Assembly (NCBI GenBank): GCA_028673005.1
Contig: CM054113.1
Coordinates: forward strand, 66,106,850-66,170,849
Length of the DNA stretch: 64,000 bases
Reading direction: 5' to 3'
DNA from: Tanypteryx hageni
Taxonomy: Eukaryota > Arthropoda > Insecta > Odonata > Petaluridae
This document shows, piece by piece, positions 46,092 through 55,900 of this stretch. The notes under the pieces are model-generated. The model worked only from the letters and a program-made list of their open reading frames with translations. It made no database searches and was not told the DNA's origin. How positions within the stretch are numbered: position 1 is the first letter of the stretch; each line of letters begins with the position of its first letter. A program made the translations under genes and the position numbers.

Positions 46092-46313
46092 TCAAGGTTG
46101 CATCCATCGAGATTTTACAGTATACACTTTTTGTGAATAAGAGTACCACCCTGTTGCACATGCATCTTGAGTGCCCAACACTTGTTCTAGTGCACAAACT
46201 GTCCCATAAGGAATGTAAAAACCTTGAACAAATGATCCATTTGAGTTCAAACCCACCATAAGGCCATCAACTGTATGAAACTCCATTTCAACAAAAGAAA
46301 ACAATACCAAACA
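46092..46313 (-). CDS. Candidate terminal exon, unrecognised protein
   Basis: On the minus strand, GCGCAACTTTTGCAG|TGTTTGG is a good acceptor, followed by an open frame with MEFHTVDGLMVGLNSNGSF, VQGFYIPYGTVCALEQVLG and TQDACATGWYSYSQKVYTVK, ending at TGA just inside the hammerhead element. If element C and one target duplication are removed, the frame continues about 25 residues to a TAA near 45.81 kb, with an AATAAA nearby. No family was recognised. It may be a genuine last exon disrupted by element C, part of an upstream exon set of the RBM12-like locus (unlikely, no RRM), or chance. The listed coordinates cover only the open part. Confidence 0.25.
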   Translation of the reverse strand, partial: CLVLFSFVEMEFHTVDGLMVGLNSNGSFVQGFYIPYGTVCALEQVLGTQDACATGWYSYSQKVYTVKSRWMQP

Positions 46314-46319
46314 CTGCAA

Positions 46320-47728
46320 AAGTTGCGCTTATTTAAGTAGAACTTTTGCAATTAACCTAATATTAAAGAAGGAAATAGATAAAAACTGAAAATTTTTCTG
46401 ATCTTACCGTTTATATAACTTTAATAAAGATTCAGCTAGAAAAAAGTGAAATGGACTTATTTTTCATGTCAGTTGTAGCAGCTGAAAACAGGATCTACCT
46501 TGAAAAGGCTGTCAACACTTAATGGGCAAGAACTTGCTCATCAGTAAGCTTACTAAATACTGACTCTTTCATCACGTTAAGTGACTACAGTCACTTTTTT
46601 GCAGTTCACCAAGTAAAGCAAATTTACCTCATGGCCATCAAAAAATGTTTACTGTGCAAAGCAACAAACTTCCCCATCCTCGATTCCACAGCCTAACATT
46701 GGGTATGTTGAGCCATGGAGCAAAGCTGCTATATGCGGTGAATGGAAAAAAAAACTCGATCAATGAACAAGGACACTTTACATGGTGATAGGGTTGACAG
46801 TAAGATATAAATTATAGGGACATTTCACAAAATTTTAAGTTAGGAATTACGTATGTTCATTGAAATATAATGCACTTTTAAGAGAGAAACTCGATTATTT
46901 CCACACATACAAATACCAACCAATAGTATTTTTGTATCCATGCAGAAATGTTTTTATCTTTAAAGTTCAATATTATTTCAATAAACATACTTAATGTAAT
47001 TCCTAATATGGTGCTCCATCAAGTGACAGCCTCCCCAATGGGGTTCATTTATCTACTTGAACAGTCAAGCATCTTCCAAAGCTGGTGAGCACAAAATCTG
47101 CATGTACTTCTGAAACTTGAGGATGTGTTCCCATTCAGCTTGTCATAAAGAAAAATAATGGGCCTCCGGCTTCAAAGAGACTTTTATTGGACATTATCTA
47201 TGCTTACTTGGCTTTATTGCAAATTCCTCAAATGTTATGGTAATGTGACACTCAAAACAGTCGCGCCACTTGTGAGCCATTTAAAGAACTTATGTGCTGG
47301 GAGACAATAATATCCAACATGACCACGGGAATTATAAAGATAACTTATGCCTAATAAAGTGTACACCTCATATGAACCACTCCTGAGTACTCATTAATTG
47401 CTTTTCCTCTTGAGGATGAACGAATCTTACTTAACTTTTTAATTAAAATAAATTTAAATAGAAACCTCATGGGTATGATGTGTGCTCTGTAAATTTTCAG
47501 TGAGTTAAAGTAAGATTGATATTTTATTCCACTTAAATTGAAGAGCAATAGAAAAAGTTGTATATGCTTGTGCAAGGAAATGGAGGAATGTTTGGTATCT
47601 CCATTAAATGGAGTGTTTTTAAGAGGCCTCTTGAAGAGAGCAATATGAGAACAATGGGCTTTCTCATAAGCTTTGAGTTTTTTAAACAAATAAGAGGTTT
47701 GAAAAGGTAGTAACTGTTCCCAGGCTTT
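46320..47728. other. AT-rich non-coding
   Basis: Short ORFs without recognisable domains; no terminal repeats identified. Confidence 0.35.
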
Positions 47729-48268
47729 TTAACCACTCATCTGGGTATGCCATATATATACAGCACTTGGCTGTTTGCTATGGGTATGCCATAATATTCC
47801 ATCATGTAGCTTCTCTGGCAACTAGCTGCTTCCTTATAATTTACTGTCTCGGCAGTCAATGGGCTTTATTTGGAAAAGATATGCTTCTCATATCTAGACC
47901 CCGACTTTGATTTGCAGGTTGCGTTTGTTACCCTAATTTAAAAATTAACATTTGTCATTTACATTATTTTTTAATCACCGAGTAATTGTGTAAATTTTGA
48001 ATGTCTTTATACCATATTTTAGGATTTTGTGTTCATTAAATATTATTAACAAATTAATTTTTTATGTAATAATAAACATTAACATTTTAATTCATGTCTT
48101 GTGATAAAAATAGTTTAAGACAAATTTTTAAGAATAAACAACTCAAATATTGAATAACTAACCTATTTTTTAATTGATTTGCAAAAGATAAAAATTAAAT
48201 TCACCTCAATTGCAATTTAAATGCCAACCACCGGTTTCGAAAAATTAAATACCCAGATGAGTGGTTAA
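47729..48268. repeat. Inverted-repeat pair, possible hammerhead-family remnant
   Basis: TTAACCACTCATCTGGGTAT at 47729-47748 is the reverse complement of ATACCCAGATGAGTGGTTAA at 48249-48268. On the minus strand the right copy continues to CGAAACCGGTGG (48239-48228), the signature found 3' of stem II in element C. The CTGANGA half is not recognisable (CTGGGTA instead). It could be an eroded Penelope-like terminus. Confidence 0.35.
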
Positions 48269-48310
48269 TCATTATCACATTCACCCTGTTACGTGTTATT
48301 TTGTTATCTT

Positions 48311-48432
48311 CAGGGTCAGACTGGTCACACTGGCTGGTCATCTAACGGCAACAGACGTGGCAGAGGTAGTTGGGCCGATGGCATGAGGCCAGTTGCAACA
48401 AGGCCCAGTGCTTTTTAATCCGTCTGCCCCTA
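48311..48432. mobile_element. Short hAT-type MITE
   Basis: The ends CAGGGTCAGACTGG and (reverse-complemented) TAGGGGCAGACGGA are inverted. The flanks GTTATCTT (48303-48310) and GTTAGCTT (48433-48440) match at 7 of 8. At 122 bp it is among the shortest elements in the window and is GC-rich relative to its surroundings. Confidence 0.6.
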
Positions 48433-48440
48433 GTTAGCTT

Positions 48441-50120
48441 TCCAAAAATAAGAATTCCATAGAATGGAATGTAACTCTTTTACAAATGAACATATGAATA
48501 ATGAGGTGTTTATGCTATATACAATCTTACCCTACCATTTTTGCTTCATATGTAACTAGTAAAACAAATACATTAATCTTTCTTTTAGGTTGTAGAAAAT
48601 TAACCGTGTATATTAATCCCATCTATCATGTCAATCTCTTAATTGAGTCTATAAATGAGTGAGATAATACATCAATTAATATATCATTCCACTCTCCCAT
48701 GTTGATATGCTAGTTAAGCACATTGGACAATATATCATTCTATATGTTCATCTGCTACACTGAGACAATATTATTCAACACTTACCTGCAAATTAATAAA
48801 AAAGGCAAAAATAAAAATCATTTCTCTTAAGTTTGTGTTAAAATAGCTGAACTTGAATAATTTACATACTAGAAAATTAATAAACTTTTTATGCATATAA
48901 ATCAAATTGTTTTACCAACAGAAAATTATGAACATGTCTACTTCTCATCCAAAAGCATTGGACTTGCAGTGACAGTAATTAAAATTTATCATAGTTAAAA
49001 ACCTGAGAAACTGGAATTTTTCGGATTCAAAATAATTTATTAGGTAATTCAAGATAAATTTAAGTTATCATAGCATTAAAAATAAAATCCATTCTAATGG
49101 CCCTACATTGGTCCAAGTCCCTAATTTGTATCTTGATTTTCATCTACATTAAAATCCAATAAAAATGTTAATTTATTCTCATATCAATCAAATGGAGTAA
49201 AGAAATGCTCCTAGAATTAAAATGTTGCTACTGTAGACAGAGATACTCTACAATTTAACCAACATAAAGACAAGTAAATCATGACTTTGATTTAAATTAG
49301 AATAACCATTCTTAACTTACTAGCATTAATGTTACTAAAATTTAAGTCAATCCTCCAGAGTGGCATTAAGCATATTATTAAAATAGTAGTAAGTGGGCAA
49401 GAAAGATTACACAGTAGTGACAAATGAAAATAATGAAGGGATGATGCCAGGATTAACAGAAGAATAAAACATGTTGGGATTTAAATCAGTGACCATATAA
49501 CTTCATTATAAGATTTTGTTAAATAGAAGAATAAACAGATGACCTCAATATGATATTTTAATGAATATGTGAAAATATTTACAGCATGTGAATAGGTAAT
49601 TTGACTTCCTATTAATAAATATTAAATAAGGAAATTGGGTGATGAGAAACAAATTGCAGTTTTTTCAACAATTTTTAATTTTCTTCATAATGTTAGTGTA
49701 CTCTTTATAAATATTTTCTTGGAATAAATTTAATAAATATATTTCAGGGACCTACATCAACTAAATAAAATAGCTTAAAAAAGATACCATTGAAAACTTT
49801 CTTACACAGTAAATAGTGCCGTAAAAACTGATCAATACCGATTAAGGAAACTACAGTGACAAATGAGAAGGGTAAAGTGAACTTATCCTTCTCTGTAATT
49901 CTCAAATTATCCTCTTTTCTTACCAAAATTTATAAGTGTATGCCAGAATAACACAGCAACTATATGTTGGTCGAGGTGGCAAGGATGGAGGACACATTTG
50001 TAAAATATCCAGCATTTGTAATCTCTAATGTGCAAATTCGGAAAGTAGATCTTTAAGATGATTTTTATTTTTTTGAATAACCATTTATGAAAAATATTTA
50101 AAATATATTTTATAATCTAG
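48441..50120. other. AT-rich non-coding
   Basis: No ORF with a recognisable domain and no paired termini were found. Confidence 0.35.
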
Positions 50121-50495
50121 AAGTGTTTCTCAAACTGTGGGTTGCAACCCCCTTCTTGGGGGTCACAAGAGGATTTTAGGGAGTTCGCAACCAGTCTCCA
50201 CTAAGCCAAGCAATTTTTATCTAGTTGTTAGATTCCTGCAAGTTTTAATTTAATTTATAGATGGAAGTTTTAATATGAAATTTTTGTGAAGACCCCCACA
50301 AGTCGTAAATACAATCAAAGGAATGAGAGAATGTTTAATATCTAATTTATAGAGGTAATATTTTATTTAGAAAGATCACAAAATAAAAGAATTATTTTAT
50401 CATCAATTACTCCTTTTTGGTCAACTTTTTTTCTTTTTGAAAATTCTTGGGGGATTGCAGTAAGACAATACCTGGAATTTGACTGAGAACCACTT
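50121..50495. mobile_element. hAT-type (Charlie-like) element
   Basis: The left end AAGTGTTTCTCAAACTGTGG and GGTTGCAACCCCC just inside, with the right end GACTGAGAACCACTT, fit the CAGTG(T/G)TTCTCA ends of hAT elements. CCCCCTTCTTGGGGG forms a hairpin near the left end. No matching 8-bp target duplication is visible. Confidence 0.5.
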
Positions 50496-50950
50496 AAGAG
50501 TACTTATTTCCCACTTAAAGCATTCCTCATTAAGGCAATTATGTTAAAAACAATCACTTGGCTAAAAAAAGATTTGTGGCAGAAATTTAACATTCAAATT
50601 ACGAGACCAAATATAATTATATCATACTCAAATTTTTTTGCTTCACAGGACTTTTGCATTAAAAGAAAACTTTCATTTAGTTTGCACCAGCAATCTTTGC
50701 CAGGGTTGAGTATCAACATCTTCATTGTGTTATGTTATGTGGTTTCTTTGAAGACATTTATGAAATGCTTTTATTATAAAATATTGGGGCGATTAGATTC
50801 GGTATCCATAGTAATGGACTAAGAACAGAAACAATTTGAACAAGGCTAAATGACACTTGTATTTTAAATACAATACCAAGCTCATGCATTCTGTGCAGGG
50901 GATCATTTACTGTTCCTAAGGCATTATGAAAAATATATACATATATCAGT

Positions 50951-51358
50951 ACTGTTCTAATAACCAGGTGAAGGTCAAGAGAGCTACAGTAGTGCTGTCA
51001 TTGGCGAGAAATGGTACTAGTACAGGGCGTGGTCAGTGGTGCCGTAAAAGGCGATCAAGTGAGGGGACATTGAACTACAACCACGTACATACATATTGCC
51101 ACATTTGTGTTCACTTGCAATCACTCCATATTCCTGCAGAAACCTCATGCTAGCTTCTTCTCTGACTGGCAGTTCGTGATACTTTAGAGGAGGCATCAAC
51201 CAGAGGTGGGAAACACTGTGAATGTGGAAAGGAAATGAACCAACTAACCAAACCAACCTGGAGGGCCGAGAAAGTTATGCCATAGTAGTACCATTTCTCA
51301 CCATTGACAGAGCTACTGTCATTGTCTTGACCTTCACTGAGTTATTAGAACAACTTGT
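50951..51358. mobile_element. Foldback/MITE element with ~75-bp inverted repeats
   Basis: The left arm (50951-51024) begins ACTGTTCTAATAACCAGGTG, continues AAGGTCAAGA and ends GAGAAATGGTACTA. The right arm (51284-51358) is its reverse complement with few mismatches. The interior includes a T-arm-like or GC-rich piece (GTGGTCAGTGGTGCCG) and no transposase. The superfamily is not assigned. Confidence 0.55.
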
Positions 51359-51428
51359 ATGTCTTTCTACCACTGACTGATAATGAGAAAAAGAATTAAG
51401 GATGAATCTCTCTTCTCAACAATTTGCT

Positions 51429-51440
51429 ACTAAGAATTAA
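51429..51440. repeat. 12-bp target duplication, left of element B
   Basis: ACTAAGAATTAA here is identical to the 12 bases at 52906-52917 on the other side of the inverted-repeat element. Confidence 0.6.
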
Positions 51441-51567
51441 TGTTAAATAGAATTAACTCCTAAATCGTAAAATTCAAAATTAGAGACACAATGAAAAAGG
51501 GAGATGAAAGACATGAAAAGGCAAAAGACAATAAAAATTATAAACATACAGGTTTAGGGGTTGTTAC

Positions 51568-51900
51568 TCCATGCCAGGGACCTGATGTCATTCACACATT
51601 CAATCGCACAAGCACTAATCCTAAAGGTGGAAAGGAAACGGGACTGGGTTTGCGAGAAATTACTCTGCGCCAGGGACCCAAAAAATCACACCGTTGCTAG
51701 GTTTGTGAGTCAGTACGACCGTGACCTACTAAGCAACCACAAACACACGTACACACCAAGAGGTAAGGGGAAAAATAAAGGGGGAAGGAACGGGGAAATA
51801 ATACTAGGTTTATGGGAGATTAAACCACGCCAGGGACCTAGTATCGCACACAGCGGCCTGTAGGTTTATGTGCCTTCCGACAACGACAGGGACCTAACAG
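51568..51900 (+). repeat. CCAGGGACC repeats in element B left arm
   Basis: CAGGGACC occurs near 51574, 51671, 51831 and 51887, each preceded by an AGGTTT-containing segment (for example AGGTTTATGGGAGATTAAAC then CACGCCAGGGACC). The right arm carries the same four on the other strand (near 52408, 52467, 52577 and 52635, plus one near 52729). Spacing is irregular, so these are dispersed motif copies rather than a simple tandem array. Confidence 0.5.
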
Positions 51901-51967
51901 ACGAAACAATCACACACACAAGCACTCGAATGCATGCACACAAGATCTCTAAAAATGAGGTAAACGT

Positions 51968-52010
51968 ACTAAATATGTATTTCGAGAGCAATGCTCTCAT
52001 CATCAGTAGC
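51968..52010 (-). ncRNA. Hammerhead-ribozyme-like core, element B left
   Basis: Minus-strand reading: stem I GCTA pairs with TAGT (one G-U); core CTGATGA (52006-52000); an extra T; stem II GAGAGC/GCTCTC with an ATT loop; GAA; stem III ATA-CA-TAT; UU at the cleavage position, the expected cut following 51972. All core positions of a type I hammerhead are present apart from the extra T after A9. Confidence 0.6.
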
Positions 52011-52294
52011 TGATGTGTAATGAGGGGTGGGAGTGTTGTAGGCGGTATTTATATGTTTATGTGCTGAAGTCACAACCGAAAACCTAACTCTTGTAAAATC
52101 TGTAACCAACCAAAACAAACTAGACACATGCGAAAACACACATAAACAAAAATTCCGTTATGAATAACGACCGCGGCTCGATCCCCCTTTCACCTCTTTA
52201 AGTTGTAACGGGCGAACCTCTTTCCCTTCCTTTCACTTCAGCACATAAACATATAAATACCGCCTACAACACTCCCACCCCTCATTACACATCA

Positions 52295-52337
52295 GCTACT
52301 GATGATGAGAGCATTGCTCTCGAAATACGTATTTAGT
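52295..52337 (+). ncRNA. Hammerhead-ribozyme-like core, element B right
   Basis: Stem I GCTA/TAGT; CTGATGA at 52299-52305; an extra T at 52306; stem II GAGAGC/GCTCTC with an ATT loop; GAA at 52322-52324; stem III ATA-CG-TAT; UU with H17 at 52333. The stem III loop differs from the left arm (CG versus CA) while the pairs are kept, as expected for selected structure or recent common ancestry. Confidence 0.6.
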
Positions 52338-52917
52338 ACGTTTACCTCATTTTTAGAGATCTTGTGTGCATGTATTCGAGTGCTTGCATGTGTGATTGTT
52401 TCGTCTGTTAGGTCCCTGTCGTTGTCGGAAGGCACATAAACCTACAGACCGCTGTGTGATACTAGGTCCCTGGTGTAGTTTAATCTCCCATAAACCTAGT
52501 ATTATTTCCCCGTTCCTTCTCCCTTTATTTTTTCCCTTACCTCTTGGCATATATGTGTTTGCGGTTGCTTAGTAGGTCCCTGTCGCAGTTGTACTGACTC
52601 ACAAACCTTCTAGTAACAGTGTGATTTTTTGGGTCCCTGGCGCAGAGTAATTTCTCGCAAACCCGGTCCCGTTTCCTTTCCACCTTCAGGATTAGTGCTT
52701 GTGCGATTGAGTGAGTGAATGTCATCAGGTCCCTGGCGTGGAGTAACAACCCTTAAACCTATAAGTTTATAATTTTTATCGTCTTTTGCCTTTTCCTGCC
52801 TTTCCTCCCCCTTTTTCATTTTGTGTCTCTAATTTTGAATTTTACATTTAAGGAGTTAATTCTATTTAACATCAATTTTGCCGTAGTCTCCATCTTTATT
52901 TATTAACTAAGAATTAA

Positions 52918-55900
52918 GAATGCAAAAGTTAGCAGTGACACTACTACAAGTGTCTGAATACTAGAAATTGTATGTTCATGTTTCTCATTTATTGAGTGAT
53001 TTTTTGAAGACATTCTAAAGATTTTCAAGGAACTACATCGAGAAAATTATCTTTTCAGGAAGTAGATATGCCAATAACTGCAGCACAGGACATAACCAAG
53101 GATATATCAAAAACTGCAAATGATTAGCAAGTAACCAATGACAAAGCAAATTATCTTCCTCGCAATTCAAGTACTACTTCACAGTATTGGATGAAATTTG
53201 CATAATTATTTTTGTCTATGTATATGGGACTAACGACTTCAATATTACTAAGAACTTGGGAGCCAAACTTGACTCAGATGTGCTCCAGCTGAAGATGTGT
53301 GTCCAAATAAGTTATGAGAGATTTAAAGCAATCAGGTGATAAACTGGTATATATCTATATATACAGTGACCATACAGGCTAGGAAAAATCAATGATATAA
53401 TTATGCTGCTGAGGATGTCATATCTGTAAAATTAAACAGTATCATCATATTAAATGCTGCAAAACTGTATGGTAAAGTGATTAAGTATGATCATGTCATG
53501 TCAAACAGTATCTTCAATAGCAAACTTCAATCTGAGAATAGATTTGAACCACCACAAGCTCCAAGAAGATATGAAAGACAATGATGCTTAATGTGATGTT
53601 TTATACAGTGCCATCTCGTGAAGTGTTCAAGAGGCTAATGCCTCGGGTAGCAATTTTCTAGGTGTGCAATTATAGCAGTATGGTTGCATATCTGCACCCA
53701 TGTTGTGAACTGTGGCAGCATTTTGTCTTTTTGATTCAGTCAGAAGACTTCCATGCAATGGTCCTGATTTTACATGATACAACTACAATCATCTTGACCT
53801 TTGAATTTGAAATACTTGGTAATAATTTCTCATCCATACCAAAAATTTGTCAAATGAACTTCATAAACCCCATAATAAAACATCTTTTCTTACTTATTTT
53901 TCTTTAATGCACTAGCTTGAGGTTGAAACACAATAGTAACTGGCACCAATAAATCCATCTATATATACTTAATCTTCCAGTAAAAAAATTAATTTGTACA
54001 ACTGAAAATTAAATCGTTTATATCTAGGCATCTTTCCTTGTGTGGGGTGCCATAATTTGGGTATGGCGAAGGTGGTATTTGCCATAGGAGCTGCTTACAA
54101 AAAATACCAAAACTTATTTTTCTTTAAAGAAGTAAATTTAATACTCCAATTTTTAATTTGTATTCAATAAAAACCCTATTATTTTTTATTAAAATTCTGC
54201 AAAAATAATATTCAACATAACTATGGTGTTTCTTAAAATTTTGCCATAAGCATCATATCTCGCAGGTATGTCTTTGTCTGTGTACAACTTAGGCAGCATA
54301 TCATTTAAAAAATTGGTACTGAAGCTGTAAAGGCCATCATTACAGGTGGCTTTCTGGATACAAAAATTCTTAGGAAAAATATAATACAAAATAGGATTTG
54401 GAAAATTTTCACCCACTGTATCTCATATTATACCGAACAGAATTCTGCATGCGTGTGTTCATTGTAGCATCTTTACTTTTATTTCAATCCAGCAAATGCA
54501 GCCCACGTTGTTGAATTTATTTACTTGACTTAAGTTGGAGTTGTGCATCCATTCTGAAGATGACCAAAATATTTGTTAACAGCGCATGATTGATTGTAGA
54601 TTGAATCCAATGAGGACACCCAGTAGTTCAGCCAGAAACTTAGTTTGGGGACAAATACTTCAACACCTAAGCACTTATTGATTTACCTGCAAGAACCTGT
54701 GTAATGATAGAAGATAATGAATCAAGGCACTGATTCTAATTAGGACACTTTTGATCCATCTTATTTTCATCTGACACTCGCATACTCTTATGCTTTTGTT
54801 AAGATTACCTCATATATTGGAGAGGGGGGAGGGGAAAAATAATAATTTCATAGGTATAAAAAGAAAAGCAAAAACGTTTTTGCAATATTTTTCGAAAATT
54901 TCAGAAAAACTGTTGCTGGCTGGACATGATGTATTACACAAACAGTAATCTGATATGCTGAAGACAGCTTTCTTAAATTCTACAAATACATTGAAAAATA
55001 TGCCAGCACTTCAACCAGTATTGTGTGGGTAACAACAATTTTGTCATTCCAATAAAAACGATTTAAGGATGTGTTAATACAAAGGCATTAAATGTTATCA
55101 GCATAAATAATTTTAATGAAAGTAATATTGGCTTAAAATATTAGTTGTCAGCATCTAGCAGTTGTGTGAATGCTTCAGCAATAAAGTAACTATTTTGTAT
55201 CCATAATAATGCATCTGAGGATGTTTTTGAATGCATGAGTGAACAGGTTGGGTCTAGGAGACTCATGGACCAACCTGCATCTTACATAAATTATCTACTT
55301 ACGGGCAGAGTGGATATGCCTCTGAGTTTGAGGTGACAGACAAAACAGTTCTCCGTTGAACTTTATTCATTCCTTTAGTGTGATGTCATAGATGTGCCCA
55401 ATGAGCTTGATGATACTTCACTTCAACAATTTTTAAATAGATGATGAAAAAATTATAATTAGGCAATAAATTACTTGGAGGAGTGTTTATAGCCATTTGG
55501 GGCCTTAGTAAATATGGAGAGGGTTTTTGGGAAACTTATTTGAACGATTAATGGATTGTCATAGCAAATTTCAACAGTGACCTCTTCGATGATTTCATGA
55601 TATCAAGTTACAAGGTAAAGGAAAAGAGAAAAAAATTGGGAGGACAGCACATTTGATAACGGATGAAAGTTTTTTCCTTCCAATGGGGAGCAACCTCATG
55701 CAATTTTATTTTAAGCATGCTGGAATCAAATACATCAGTAGGAAAATATTTCTCCTGGGTAACTTCCCTGTAGATTGATATAATCAAGAATCAGTCTGCC
55801 ATTAATTACCGTAAAGTTGTAGCTGATCATGAAGATTCAATTTTAAAAGATTGCATGCTTTGCATATAAATATTTGACAAAAAATTAGTAGCTTGCTGAC

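Larger units (their letters stand above)
45895..46100. mobile_element. Head-to-head pair of hammerhead-bearing termini (element C)
   Basis: Two ~85-100-bp arms are almost perfect reverse complements around a 4-bp centre (TGAT, 45979-45982). Each contains CTGATGATGACTAAG and CGAAACCGGTC. The flanks CATCCATAACGAGACTTTACAG (45873-45894, shown here in two parts: CATCCATAACG and AGACTTTACAG) and CATCCATCGAGATTTTACAG (46101-46120) are direct repeats of about 20 bp, as expected for target duplication. The element consists of termini only, with no interior. Confidence 0.65.
51441..52905. mobile_element. Hammerhead-bearing inverted-repeat element B
   Basis: Two arms of about 630 bp (51441-~52070 and ~52235-52873) are highly similar reverse complements around a ~165-bp centre, and a ~30-bp tail (52874-52905, CGTAGTCTCCATCTTTATTTA-like) is on the right side only. 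Perfect 12-bp direct repeats flank it. Each arm holds an intact-looking hammerhead core near the centre, facing outward, and four copies of a CCAGGGACC-containing unit. ORFs in the arms (about 70-100 residues, mirrored between arms) have no domain and differ by stops and frameshifts, so coding is doubtful. The hammerheads and element D suggest a non-autonomous relative of Penelope-like elements (retrozyme-like). Confidence 0.7.

Noticed and set aside
51491..51863. ORFs of 69 and 100 residues in element B, mirrored at 52353-52819
   Set aside because: No domain, no consistent frame between arms and stops at different places. Mirror similarity is explained by the inverted repeat.
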